Both the position numbers and the translations under genes were made by a program. Positions 34,866-44,101 of a stretch of DNA of 64,000 bases are shown here, one piece after another (the first letter of the stretch is position 1; the number at the start of each line of letters is the position of its first letter). Source of the stretch: SCSIO-59966 sp046566185 (GTDB lineage Bacteria; Actinomycetota; Actinomycetes; Actinomycetales; SCSIO-59966); contig JBKHXE010000021.1 in assembly GCA_046566185.1 (NCBI GenBank), forward strand, positions 1 through 64,000. The letters run 5' to 3'. Under the pieces are notes generated by a model. That model made no database searches, was not told where the DNA came from, and saw only the letters and a program-made list of their open reading frames with translations.

Positions 34866-36731
34866 TCAGCCCAGTGGGCTGCGCAGCCCGCTCGCGCGCC
34901 GCACCGGCCGCGCCACCGCCGCCCTCACCGCCTCCGCCGTGCCGACCACCCGCACCGACCGCCGCGCGCGGGTGACGGCCGTGTACAGCAGCTCGCGCGT
35001 CAGGAGGGGTGAGGCGGCGGGCGGCAGGACCAGCGAGACCTGCGTGAACTGGCTGCCCTGGCCACGGTGCACGGTCATCGCGTGCACCGTCTCCACCGCG
35101 GGCAGCCGGTGCGGGCGCACGGACAGCGGCCGCTCCGCGTCTCCGAACACGGCGACCACTCCCCCGCCGCCGTCCGCCACCACGACACCGGTGTCGCCGT
35201 TGTACAGCCCGCTGTCCCGGTCGTTGGCCGTCACCAGCAGCGGTCGGCCCGGGTACCAGGGCCCGCTCGCCGGCTCGAGGCCCGCCACGGCGGCGGCCTC
35301 GGTCACCCACGCCTCGACCTGCTGCGCCCAGTGCGCGACGCCGGCGGGGCCGCGCCGGTGCGCGAGCAGCACCCGGTGGGACTCCAGGGCGGTCAGCGCC
35401 GCCCGCGCGTCGCCCGCCTGCGCGGCGCGCACCAGGTCGACCCCGGCCCGCTCGGCGTCCCGCCGGACGCCGGCGACCTCGGCATCCTGGAGCCGCTCGC
35501 CGGTGGTCTCCACGAACGCGACCGCCTCGTCACCGCCGCGCAGCACCGCCAGGACGTCGTCCGCCCGACCCTCCCGGACGGCGGCGGCCAGCTCGCCGAT
35601 CACCGTCCCGTGCCGGTGCACCACCTCGAGGCGGACGACGCCGCCCCGCAGCGGCGACGCGTCGTCCGGCAGGTCGTCGGGCAGCACCTCGCGCAGACGG
35701 TCGGGCAGGCCGTCCGCGGCTCCCGGCCGGGCCACCAGGTCACCGAGCACGGCTCCCGCCTCGACCGACGCCAGCTGGTCGGGGTCGCCGACGAGCAGCA
35801 GTCGCGCCTGCGGGCGCAGCGCCTCGAGCAGGCGCGCCATGAGCGGCAGGGACACCATCGACGTCTCGTCGACGACGACCAGGTCGTGCGGCAGGTGGTG
35901 GTCGCGGTCGTGCCGGAACCGCGTCGACGACCCGGGTCTCCAGCCGAGCAGGCGGTGCAGCGTCGTCGCCTCGAGCGACCCGACCCGACCCCGGTCGGGG
36001 TCCTCCAGCCGGCCCACCTCCGTGCGCACCGCCTCGGTCAGCCGGGCCGCCGCCTTGCCGGTCGGGGCGGCCAGCGCCACCCGCAGGCCCGGCCCCGCGA
36101 CGTCCTGCAGGACGGCGAGCAGCCGCGCCACGGTCGTCGTCTTGCCCGTGCCGGGGCCACCGGTGAGGACGGTGAAACGGCCCAGCGCGCACGCGGCGGC
36201 GGCGAGCCGCTGCCGCGCGTCGCCCGGGCCCGGGAACAGCCGGTGGACGGCGCGCGCCAGCCGCCCGGGATCCACGGAGGCTTCGTCACCGGCGAGGCGA
36301 CCGTCCACCTGCGCGCGCACCAGCTGCTCGTGCCGCCAGTAGCGGTCCAGGTAGAGCCGTCCGTGGACCCAGCGCAGCGGCCGGACGGCCGGGTCGTCCG
36401 CTCCGACGGCGACCATCGGGCTGGCGGTCACGACGTCCGCCCACGCGTCCGCGGCCGGCCACGGCAGGTCGTCGGCGGGGGCGGCGTCCTCCGCCTCCGG
36501 GACGGCGACGACCTCGGCGTCGGCCAGGGGCAGGCAGACCGACCCGGCCCGCACCCCACGCACCGTCAGCGCCGCGGCCAGCACGACCCGCTCGTCGGTC
36601 TCGCCGGTGAGGCGGGCGAGGCGGGTCGCCACATGGACGTCGGCGGCGGACAGCACCGTGGCCTCGTTGAACCGGGCGAGCAGGGGCGTGGCCCGTAGCG
36701 CCGTGCGGACGTCGTACGTCGGGGCCGTCAT
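34866..36731 (-). CDS. recD: Exodeoxyribonuclease V alpha subunit
   Basis: A 621-residue SF1B helicase. Walker A is GGPGTGKT near residue 170, followed by LAAPTGKAAARL, VVDETSMVS (Walker B), VGDPDQLASVEAG, and near the C terminus the UvrD-C2 motifs ETVHAMTVHRGQGSQF and LLYTAVTRARR. It is the fast 5'-3' motor of RecBCD. The ATG at 36731 overlaps the recB stop by 4 nt. Length is close to E. coli RecD (608). Confidence 0.94.
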   Translation of the reverse strand: MTAPTYDVRTALRATPLLARFNEATVLSAADVHVATRLARLTGETDERVVLAAALTVRGVRAGSVCLPLADAEVVAVPEAEDAAPADDLPWPAADAWADVVTASPMVAVGADDPAVRPLRWVHGRLYLDRYWRHEQLVRAQVDGRLAGDEASVDPGRLARAVHRLFPGPGDARQRLAAAACALGRFTVLTGGPGTGKTTTVARLLAVLQDVAGPGLRVALAAPTGKAAARLTEAVRTEVGRLEDPDRGRVGSLEATTLHRLLGWRPGSSTRFRHDRDHHLPHDLVVVDETSMVSLPLMARLLEALRPQARLLLVGDPDQLASVEAGAVLGDLVARPGAADGLPDRLREVLPDDLPDDASPLRGGVVRLEVVHRHGTVIGELAAAVREGRADDVLAVLRGGDEAVAFVETTGERLQDAEVAGVRRDAERAGVDLVRAAQAGDARAALTALESHRVLLAHRRGPAGVAHWAQQVEAWVTEAAAVAGLEPASGPWYPGRPLLVTANDRDSGLYNGDTGVVVADGGGGVVAVFGDAERPLSVRPHRLPAVETVHAMTVHRGQGSQFTQVSLVLPPAASPLLTRELLYTAVTRARRSVRVVGTAEAVRAAVARPVRRASGLRSPLG

Positions 36732-39700
36732 GCCCCGCTCCCCTCCAGGACGGCCGAGGCGGCCAGCACCAGCGCGTCGGGCGGTCGCCACGCCATCACG
36801 CCGCACGGCGAGCCGCCGATCACGGGCGTACCCGGCCCGACCATGCCCCGGACGAACAGGTAGAGCCCGCCGCCGTGGTGCCGCGCCGGGTCGTAGCCGG
36901 GCTGCCGCCAGCGCAAGAACCGGTGCAGCGCAACGCTGTACAGCAGCAGCTGCAGCGGGTAGTGCGCGTCGGACATCGCGGCCGCCATCGCCTCGGGCCG
37001 GTAGTGCCAGGTGGTGAGGGGCTCGTCAGGCGCCGCCAGCCGGTTCGTCTTGTAGTCGACGACCAGGTACCGCGGCTCGCCGCCGCCGTCGCGCACCCTC
37101 AGCACGGCGTCCAGGCTGCCGGTGAGGTAGCCGCGCAGCCGCTCCGGGGCGAGGTGCCGACCCTCGAGCCGGTCTGCGTAGGCGGCGAACACGTCGTCCG
37201 GCGGCACGTGCCGGCGCCAGGCCGCGCCGAGGTCGGCGAGCGTCGCGCCGCCCCGTGGGGTCACGTCGCCACCCGCCAGTGGCAGCTCGAACTCCAGCTC
37301 CGCCAGCCGGTCGCCGGGGGCGACGTCGCGCAGGGTGCGGCCGCCGGCCGGCGCGCCGAGCGGCGTGTCCAGCACGGGCGCCAGCGCGGCGGCCAGCTCG
37401 ACGGGGTCCACGCCGGGCACCCGTGAGGACGCCGCCTGCCGGCACCGGTGCAGCAGCTCGGCGTCGAGGTCGGGCGCGGACGTGTCGACGCCCTCCAGCA
37501 CCGCGTGCACCAGGGTGCCGAACGCCGCCCCGCCGGGCAGGTCCGCCATCGGTGACGGCAGTGCCAGGTCCGCGGGCGGTGCGGCGGCGTCCACGACGAC
37601 GTCGACCTCGTCCTGCACACCGGTCGTCTCCGGCTCGCTGGCGACTCCCCCGGCCGACGCCGCGTCCCCCGCGTGGGCGGCCGTGGTGAGACCGGTGTAC
37701 GACGTGCGTCGCCACGACGTGTCCAGCCGCCGCTCGAACGCGGCCACCGTCAGCGCCGCCCGCGAGGACCGCGGCGGCTCCCACCGCGAGGGCGGGGGCG
37801 CGGCCTCCACCGGCTCGAGCGCGATCGACCCGGCCGACCCGTGCACCAGCGCGTCGAGCGACGCGGCGATGTCGTCGTCGCGGCCGAGCCGGGCGGTCGG
37901 CGGCGGCACCTCCCCGGGGGCGTGGCCGCCGAGCAGCACCCGGGTCAGCGGGCCGGCCGCCGAGTTGCGCGCCGTCGGGCACCACCAGACGACCACCTGC
38001 GACCGGGCGCGCGTCAGCGCGACGTAGAGCAGCCGCAGGTCCTCCCCCCGCTCCTCGTCCAGGTGCCGCGCGCGGGCGTCGGCGTACCCGGGGTCGGTCT
38101 CGCCGCCGACGAGGAGCCGCCGGACGCCGGACTCGTCGTGGAAGCGCAGCGGGTCGGGGCTCGGGCTCTCGTAGCGGTCCCAGGCGAACGGGACGTACAC
38201 GACGGGGAACTCCAGTCCCTTGCTCGCGTGCACGGTGACGACCTGGACGGCGGCGGCGTCGGTCTCGAGGCGGCGGCTGCGCTCCTCGGCGTAGTCGTCG
38301 CCGGCCTCGGCGATGCGGCGGCGCAGCCACTCGGTGAGCGCGGCGGTCCCGAGGCTGCCGGCGACCGCGGCCGCGTGCAGGCTCTGGCCGATGTGCCGCA
38401 GGTCGGTGAGCACCCGCTCCCCGGTCGACGTGCGCAGGAGCCGCTCCGCCAGACCGTCGGCACCGAGTGCCTCGACGAGGGCCGCGACACCCCGCTCGGC
38501 CAGCACGCGCGACCAGGCGCGCACCCGGTCGGCGAGCTCGTCGCGCTCGGCGCCGCTGGCAGCGGCGAGTCGCTCGGCGTCCCACCCGACGAACGGCGTG
38601 AGGGCCAGGGCCGCGGCGCGTCCCGAGTGCCCGGGCTGCTCCGCTGCGGTCAGCATCGTGAGCCAGAACCGCGCCGCCGGTGTCGCGAAGACGCTCGACA
38701 GCCCGGACTCCACCGCGGGCACCCCGGCCGCCTCGAGCGCGACGCGCACAGCGGCGGCGTCGGCGTTGCGCCGCGTGAGCACCGCGATGTCACCGGGCCG
38801 CAGCGGGCGCCACCCGCCACCGTCCCTCAGCCGGGTCGACGACAGCTGCCGGACCACGTCCGCCGCCACGTCCGCGACGACGAGGTCACGGGCCGGCCCG
38901 ACGGAGGGGCTCTTGGTCCCCTTGAGCCGGAACGCTTCTCGTCGCACCTGCCGTAACCGCACGGGGGCTCCCCCGTCCAGGCGTCTGCCGGTGTGCTCGG
39001 CCTCCACCGGCCTGACGACGATGCGCTCGTCGCCGAGGGCCGCCTGGCGGAACAGCCGGTCCAGCCCGAGCAGCAACGGCTCGTCGCTGCGCCAGCTGCG
39101 ACCCAGGGTGGCGGTCGCCCCGGCGTCCGCGGCGGCGTGCAGGTACGTGACGACGTCCGCACCGCGGAACGCGTAGATGGCCTGCTTCGGGTCGCCGATG
39201 AGCACGAGGGTCCGGTGACCGTGGAACGCCAGCCGCAGGATCTGCCACTGCACCGGGTCGGTGTCCTGGAACTCGTCGACCATGACGACGCGGTAGCGGG
39301 CGCGCACGCGCTCCGCGGCGTCCGCCCCGTGCACCGGGTCGGCGAGGGCGTCACGCAGCAGCACGAGCAGGTCGTCGTAGTCGAGCAGGCGGCGAGACCG
39401 CTTGCGCCGCAGCACCTCTGCACGCACAGCGGTCGCGAGGGCGTGTCGGTGCGCCGCCGGCGAGCCGGCCGGCTGCGGTACCGGCCCGAGGTCGGCCTGG
39501 TGGTCGCCGACCGCGGCGCGCCCGACGAGCCGCGCTTCGGCGACGGAGATCCGTGGGCCGGGCACCGACGCGTACCGCTGCAGGTACAGGTCGTCGACCA
39601 CCTCGTCGACGAGGTCGGCGACGTCGGGCACGAGCACCGCGTCGGCGTCCACGTCACCGGTGACCCCCAGGGAGGCCAGCATCTGCTGGCAGAAGCCGTG

Positions 39701-40081
39701 GGTGGTGGCGATCGTCGCAGCGTCGAACTGCGACAGGGCGGTGGTGAGGCGGGCTCGGCGCCGGTCGCGCTCGGCGTCGTCCACGTCGGCGAGGTGGGCG
39801 ACGAGGGCGTCGTCCGCGTCACGCGCCCCCGGCTCGCGGAGCGCCCGTTCGGCGCTCACCAGCCGCTCCCGCACCCGGTCCCGCAGCTCGGACGTGGCCG
39901 CCCGTCCGAAGGTCACCAGCATGAGGTCGGCCAGCTCCGCCACGCCCTCGGCGACGTAGCGGGTGGCGAGGGCGGCGATGGTGAACGTCTTGCCGGTACC
40001 GGCGCTGGCCTCCAGCACCGTGGTGCCGCTCGGCAGCGGTCCGCAGACGTCGAAGACGGCGGGCTGCACGTCGACCGTCAC
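36728..40081 (-). CDS. recB: Exodeoxyribonuclease V beta subunit
   Basis: An 1117-residue helicase-nuclease. Walker A is EASAGTGKTFTIAAL at about residue 23, with VTFGRAATSELRDRVR, the Walker B region VVMVDEFQDTDPVQW and VHASKGLEFPVVYVP of the UvrD core. The C-terminal RecB nuclease domain has LVVDYKTNRLA with its catalytic D-x-K. It unwinds and degrades DNA ends until a Chi-like signal, then loads RecA. GTG 40081 overlaps the recC stop by 4 nt; the upstream extension of the frame is antisense to recC sequence. Confidence 0.95.
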   Translation of the reverse strand: MTVDVQPAVFDVCGPLPSGTTVLEASAGTGKTFTIAALATRYVAEGVAELADLMLVTFGRAATSELRDRVRERLVSAERALREPGARDADDALVAHLADVDDAERDRRRARLTTALSQFDAATIATTHGFCQQMLASLGVTGDVDADAVLVPDVADLVDEVVDDLYLQRYASVPGPRISVAEARLVGRAAVGDHQADLGPVPQPAGSPAAHRHALATAVRAEVLRRKRSRRLLDYDDLLVLLRDALADPVHGADAAERVRARYRVVMVDEFQDTDPVQWQILRLAFHGHRTLVLIGDPKQAIYAFRGADVVTYLHAAADAGATATLGRSWRSDEPLLLGLDRLFRQAALGDERIVVRPVEAEHTGRRLDGGAPVRLRQVRREAFRLKGTKSPSVGPARDLVVADVAADVVRQLSSTRLRDGGGWRPLRPGDIAVLTRRNADAAAVRVALEAAGVPAVESGLSSVFATPAARFWLTMLTAAEQPGHSGRAAALALTPFVGWDAERLAAASGAERDELADRVRAWSRVLAERGVAALVEALGADGLAERLLRTSTGERVLTDLRHIGQSLHAAAVAGSLGTAALTEWLRRRIAEAGDDYAEERSRRLETDAAAVQVVTVHASKGLEFPVVYVPFAWDRYESPSPDPLRFHDESGVRRLLVGGETDPGYADARARHLDEERGEDLRLLYVALTRARSQVVVWWCPTARNSAAGPLTRVLLGGHAPGEVPPPTARLGRDDDIAASLDALVHGSAGSIALEPVEAAPPPSRWEPPRSSRAALTVAAFERRLDTSWRRTSYTGLTTAAHAGDAASAGGVASEPETTGVQDEVDVVVDAAAPPADLALPSPMADLPGGAAFGTLVHAVLEGVDTSAPDLDAELLHRCRQAASSRVPGVDPVELAAALAPVLDTPLGAPAGGRTLRDVAPGDRLAELEFELPLAGGDVTPRGGATLADLGAAWRRHVPPDDVFAAYADRLEGRHLAPERLRGYLTGSLDAVLRVRDGGGEPRYLVVDYKTNRLAAPDEPLTTWHYRPEAMAAAMSDAHYPLQLLLYSVALHRFLRWRQPGYDPARHHGGGLYLFVRGMVGPGTPVIGGSPCGVMAWRPPDALVLAASAVLEGSGA

Positions 40082-43000
40082 AGCGTCCGGCTCCGTTCGT
40101 GGGACAGCAGGGGGTCCCAGACGCGCCGGGCCAGCACCCCGAGCCGGTGCGGGTCGTCGGGCCACCAGGCCTGCTCGGTGCGGCCGGGCGCAGCGAGCAG
40201 CACGTCGAAGGGCGCCTTGTCGCCCCACACCAGCACGTGGTGCTCGTCCTCCCACTCGAAGCGCGTCCAGGTGCGCTCCGCGTCCATATCGGCCTGCACG
40301 ACCTCGTCACCGGCTGCGCGGCTCGTCGCGTACGCGCACGCCGTGTCGACCGGCATCGGCAGCGGCTCGCGCAGTGCGCGGTCGCGCAGCGCGACGAGGT
40401 CGGCGAGCCGCTGGGCGGCGACGGCCGGTGGCGGGGCCGCGAGCAGCGAGGCAGCGGCGCGCGGCCGCGACCCCTGGGCTCGCCCGACGGTCACCGCGCG
40501 CCAGGACCGCTCGGGCTCCGCGGCCGCCAGGGCGAGCAGCTGCACCCAGGCGCGCAGCCGGTGCTTCGCCGCGAGCCGCGAGTAGACCGCCCGGACCAGC
40601 ACGTCACCGCGGACCCCGGCGACCGTGCCGGTGACGGCCCGCCCGTCCGGCAGGTCCGCCGTGACGTCGACGGACGTCGCGGGCGTGGCGGACCACCACT
40701 CCTGCACTGCCGCGGCGATCGGCACGACCTGCCCCTCGACCTCCTGCAGGACGGCGCGGCCGAGCTCGCGCGGCGGCACCCGGCCGCGGCGCCACTCGGC
40801 CGCCACGGCGGTGCCCGAGTCGACGCCGCCCAGGCACGCGGAGAGCAGCCGGTTTCCGACGGCCCACTGCTGCAGCCGGTCGAGCTGCAGCGGCAACCGG
40901 TCGTCGACGTCCTCGGTGTCGGCGGCCAGGGTCACGCCGAGGCGCTGCCGCAGGAACGTCTTGACGGGGTGCTCCAGCGCCCCGACGAGCTCCTCGACGT
41001 CGACGACGTCCTGCCGCTCCGGCGGCACCAGCGGCTTGCGCAGGAACGGTTGTCGCCCCAGCCGTTCCGACCGGCCGGCGAGGGCCGCGCGGAAGGCCGC
41101 CGCGTCGAAGCTGAACGGCCCGGCCCGGCGCAGCGCCCCGGCCGTGAAGTTGCGCTCGTCGACGCCCTGCAAGGGGTGGTGGACCACGACCTGGTCGCGC
41201 ACCGGTCCGCCGTCCGCCGTCGTGGCGGCCCGCTCGAGAGCGTCGAGCAGCTCGGTGACGGGCACCGCCGGGGGGCGCCGCGCCCCCGTGCGCTCGTCGG
41301 CACCGCTGTAGAGCACGACGAGGTGCTCCTGCGCCGACGTGACGGCGTCGAGGAAGAGCTGGCGGTCCTCGCTGCGGCGGTCGCGCTCCCCCAGGCACGG
41401 CTCGCGCAGCAGCACGTCGTCGCCGTCCGCGGACGCCCCGCGGGGGAAGGTCCCGTCGTCGAGCCCCAGCAGGCACACCACCCGGTGCGGCACCGCGCGC
41501 ATCGGCTCCAGCGAGCACATCGTCAGCGCACCGGTGCGAAAGCCGGCCCGCGTCGGTCGTCCCTCGAGGCGGCCCGCCAGCAGGGCCCGCACGTCGGAGA
41601 GCCGCAGCGGCACGTCGCCGTGCGCCGCCCCGGCCGTCCGGACATCGGCCAGCACGGCGCGGGCCTGCACGACCTGCCAGCCGTCGGCCGGCTCGACGTC
41701 CGCCAGCAGGTCGAGCGCACGGTCCAGGGCGTCGAGCCACCCGGCGAGCTCCCGCGTGCCGTCCAGTGACTCCAGCACGACGGTGAGCCGGTCGAGCAGC
41801 TCGGCGAGCCGCCCGGCCAGGTCGACGTCGGTGCTGTCCACGTCGTCCAGCGGCAGCGCCGGGCCGATGAACCGCTCGCCCTCGTCGGCCATCGCGGCGC
41901 CCAGCAGGATGCGGTCGAGCGCGAAGTCCCAGGTGCCCTGGCCGATGTGGCCCAGCGAGAACCGGCTACGCCGTCCCGCGTGCTCGCCCCACCGCACACC
42001 GGCGTCGACGGCCCACTCGCGCACGCGGTCGAGGTCGTCGTCGGTCAGGTGGAACCGGCGGCGCACCGGTGCGCCGGCCGCGAGGTCGAGCACCTCGGAC
42101 GCCGTCACGCGGCCGTCGGCGAGCTCCAGCAGCCGGCTCAGCAGCTCGAGCAGCGGGTTGGTGCGGCGCAGCGACCGGTCGGCGAGGCGCACCCGCAGCC
42201 GCTGCCCGGGATGGGCCTGCTCACCCTCGCCGTCCGCCAGGCCGAACGTCGCCGCCACCAGCGGCGCGACGTTCTCGATGTCGGGGCACATGACGAGCAC
42301 GTCGCGCGGCTCCAGCGTCGGGTCGTCGGCGAACAGCCCGACGAGCACCTCGCGCAGCACCTCCACCTGACGCGCGCGGCCGTGGCACGCGTGCACCTGC
42401 ACGGTGCGGTCGTCGCGGCCGACGGCGGCGGGGGCGGAGGTCCCGTCGTCCTGACGCAGGCGGCGCTGCAGCTCGCCGAGCAGGGAGGGCGGCGGTTCGG
42501 CTGCCGGGTGGTGGGTCTGCCGGGTGCCCTCCAGCGCGGTGAGCCGCAGCTGCAGCTCGGTGGCGTCGCGCGCCATCGACGCGAGCAGCGGGTGCGCCGC
42601 GGCGGCCCGGCGGTCCCGGCGGCGGACCGACCCGGGCGTCGCCTCCCCGGCCTTCCGCCACAGCGCCGGTGAGGGGTGCGGCAGCCAGAGGTGGACGTCG
42701 CGGTGGCCGGCCAGGGCGTGCAGCACCCGCAGCTGGTCCTCGGGCAGCCTCGTCGGCCCGAAGACCGACAGACGAGCCGGCAGGTCGACGGACGCCGGGT
42801 CGTCGAGCAGCCGGCGGACGGCGCCCTCCAGCCGCTCGGCCGGGCTGGGCTCCGCCACCAGCGCGCGGACCCGCCGCCACAGCTCCGGCTGCCACGCCAG
42901 GTCGGCCGGCACGCGGCCGCCCGTGCCGTCGTCGTCCTCCCCGCTCGCCCAGGCGCGCACCATCTCGGGACGCTGCACGCCGTAGGACGTGAACAGCCCG

Positions 43001-43428
43001 GCCAGACGGCGCGCGACCGCCAGCCGGCGGCCGCGGCGCACCGGGTCGTCGCCGCCGGACCCCAGGTGGCGCCCGAGGGCGCTGCACCAGGCCTCGCCGG
43101 CGCAGGCGTCGAGCGTCTCGAGCACCGGCCAGACGAGCCGGTCGGCGTGCCAGGGGTCGTCGCTGGGGTCGAGGTCCAGGACCGTGGCGAGCACCGCGCC
43201 GACGACCCGCGACGGCGACGCGAAGGTGACGTGGGCGCAGACGCCGCCCTCGCCGTCCGCCCCCGTGCCGAGGTGGTGCGAGAGGCGCTGCGCGAGCCAC
43301 CGCTCGACGCCCCGGGTGGGGACGGCGACGACGTCCGGGGTGAAGGGGTCGTCGGGCGGCACGGCGAGCACCACGGCCAGCTGCGCCACGAGCGCGTCGG
43401 TGCGCTCGGAGCGGTGCAGGTGCAGCAT
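40078..43428 (-). CDS. recC: Exodeoxyribonuclease V gamma subunit
   Basis: An 1116-residue protein matching RecC in length (E. coli 1122) and in its order: degenerate SF1 helicase domains (VVAVPTRGVERWLAQRLS, RLSVFGPTRLPEDQ, VQVHACHGRARQVEVLRE, DVLVMCPDIENVAPLV, VCLLGLDDGTFPR) and an inactive nuclease-like C-terminal fold. RecC recognises Chi and holds the complex. It is the first gene of recC-recB-recD, with GGGAGGGG just ahead of ATG 43428 and a TAGGGT -10 about 31 nt upstream. Confidence 0.94.
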   Translation of the reverse strand: MLHLHRSERTDALVAQLAVVLAVPPDDPFTPDVVAVPTRGVERWLAQRLSHHLGTGADGEGGVCAHVTFASPSRVVGAVLATVLDLDPSDDPWHADRLVWPVLETLDACAGEAWCSALGRHLGSGGDDPVRRGRRLAVARRLAGLFTSYGVQRPEMVRAWASGEDDDGTGGRVPADLAWQPELWRRVRALVAEPSPAERLEGAVRRLLDDPASVDLPARLSVFGPTRLPEDQLRVLHALAGHRDVHLWLPHPSPALWRKAGEATPGSVRRRDRRAAAAHPLLASMARDATELQLRLTALEGTRQTHHPAAEPPPSLLGELQRRLRQDDGTSAPAAVGRDDRTVQVHACHGRARQVEVLREVLVGLFADDPTLEPRDVLVMCPDIENVAPLVAATFGLADGEGEQAHPGQRLRVRLADRSLRRTNPLLELLSRLLELADGRVTASEVLDLAAGAPVRRRFHLTDDDLDRVREWAVDAGVRWGEHAGRRSRFSLGHIGQGTWDFALDRILLGAAMADEGERFIGPALPLDDVDSTDVDLAGRLAELLDRLTVVLESLDGTRELAGWLDALDRALDLLADVEPADGWQVVQARAVLADVRTAGAAHGDVPLRLSDVRALLAGRLEGRPTRAGFRTGALTMCSLEPMRAVPHRVVCLLGLDDGTFPRGASADGDDVLLREPCLGERDRRSEDRQLFLDAVTSAQEHLVVLYSGADERTGARRPPAVPVTELLDALERAATTADGGPVRDQVVVHHPLQGVDERNFTAGALRRAGPFSFDAAAFRAALAGRSERLGRQPFLRKPLVPPERQDVVDVEELVGALEHPVKTFLRQRLGVTLAADTEDVDDRLPLQLDRLQQWAVGNRLLSACLGGVDSGTAVAAEWRRGRVPPRELGRAVLQEVEGQVVPIAAAVQEWWSATPATSVDVTADLPDGRAVTGTVAGVRGDVLVRAVYSRLAAKHRLRAWVQLLALAAAEPERSWRAVTVGRAQGSRPRAAASLLAAPPPAVAAQRLADLVALRDRALREPLPMPVDTACAYATSRAAGDEVVQADMDAERTWTRFEWEDEHHVLVWGDKAPFDVLLAAPGRTEQAWWPDDPHRLGVLARRVWDPLLSHERSRTL

Positions 43429-43458
43429 CGGCGCCCCCTCCCGACCTCGACTGGGGCG

Positions 43459-43464
43459 ACCCTA
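43459..43464 (-). promoter_or_regulatory. -10 box of the recCBD operon
   Basis: TAGGGT on the minus strand predicts transcription from about 43452 and a 24-nt leader holding the GGGAGGGG ribosome site. No LexA box was seen here. Confidence 0.45.
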
Positions 43465-43496
43465 CGGGGTGGCACCGACGCACCGGCGCCGCTGGC

Positions 43497-43502
43497 TAGG
43501 GT
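43497..43502 (+). promoter_or_regulatory. -10 box of a leaderless promoter
   Basis: TAGGGT lies 6 nt before ATG 43509. Confidence 0.6.
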
Positions 43503-43508
43503 GCGGCG

Positions 43509-43925
43509 ATGAGCGCGAGCGTCGAGCACGCCCTGGCCTTCGTCTCCCGCCACCACCGCGCGGTGATGGCCACGACCCGGGCCGACGGCCGGCCGGCGAT
43601 GTCGCCCGTGCTGGCGGTCGTGGACGACGAGGGCCGCGTCGTCGTCAGCACCCGGGAGACGGCGATGAAGGTCAGGCACGTGCGCCGTGACCCCCACGTG
43701 GCGCTGTGCGTCTTCACCGACAGGTTCTTCGGCTCGTGGGTGCAGGTCGAGGGCGCGGCGGAGGTGGTGGCGCTGCCCGAGGCGATGGACCTGCTGGTCG
43801 ACTACTACCGGCGAGCCGTCGGAGAGCACCCGGACTGGGACGACTACCGCGCCGCCATGGAGCGCGAGGGTCGCGTCGTCCTGCGGGTCGACGTCAGCCG
43901 CGCCGGACCGTCGCAGCAGGGGTAG
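43509..43925 (+). CDS. PPOX-class F420-dependent oxidoreductase-like protein
   Basis: A 138-residue split-barrel protein of the pyridoxamine-phosphate-oxidase-like superfamily. The run RAVMATTRADGRPAMSPVLAV, here RAVMATTRADG and RPAMSPVLAVV, followed by STRETAMKVRHVRRDPHVAL and FGSWVQVEGAAEVV, is the standard start of F420-binding PPOX proteins in actinobacteria. Substrate unknown. It is leaderless and divergent from recC. Confidence 0.85.
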   Translation: MSASVEHALAFVSRHHRAVMATTRADGRPAMSPVLAVVDDEGRVVVSTRETAMKVRHVRRDPHVALCVFTDRFFGSWVQVEGAAEVVALPEAMDLLVDYYRRAVGEHPDWDDYRAAMEREGRVVLRVDVSRAGPSQQG

Positions 43926-44101
43926 CCGGGCGACGAGGTCTCCCCCGATCTCCTCCGAGGCCTTGTCCGGGCGCCCGCAGGGTGCCAGCATCCGAGCACC
44001 GAACCGGCCGAGACGCGCGCCTCGGGCGCCCCGCCAGGACGTCCGCGACCCAGCGGGTCGGCTGCCACTCGTGAGTGACACCACCACACCGAGGAGGGGC
44101 G

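Noticed and set aside
43429..43508. SOS box in front of recCBD
   Set aside because: No CGAACNNNNGTTCG-like palindrome lies in the gap; only -10 boxes and an SD are visible.
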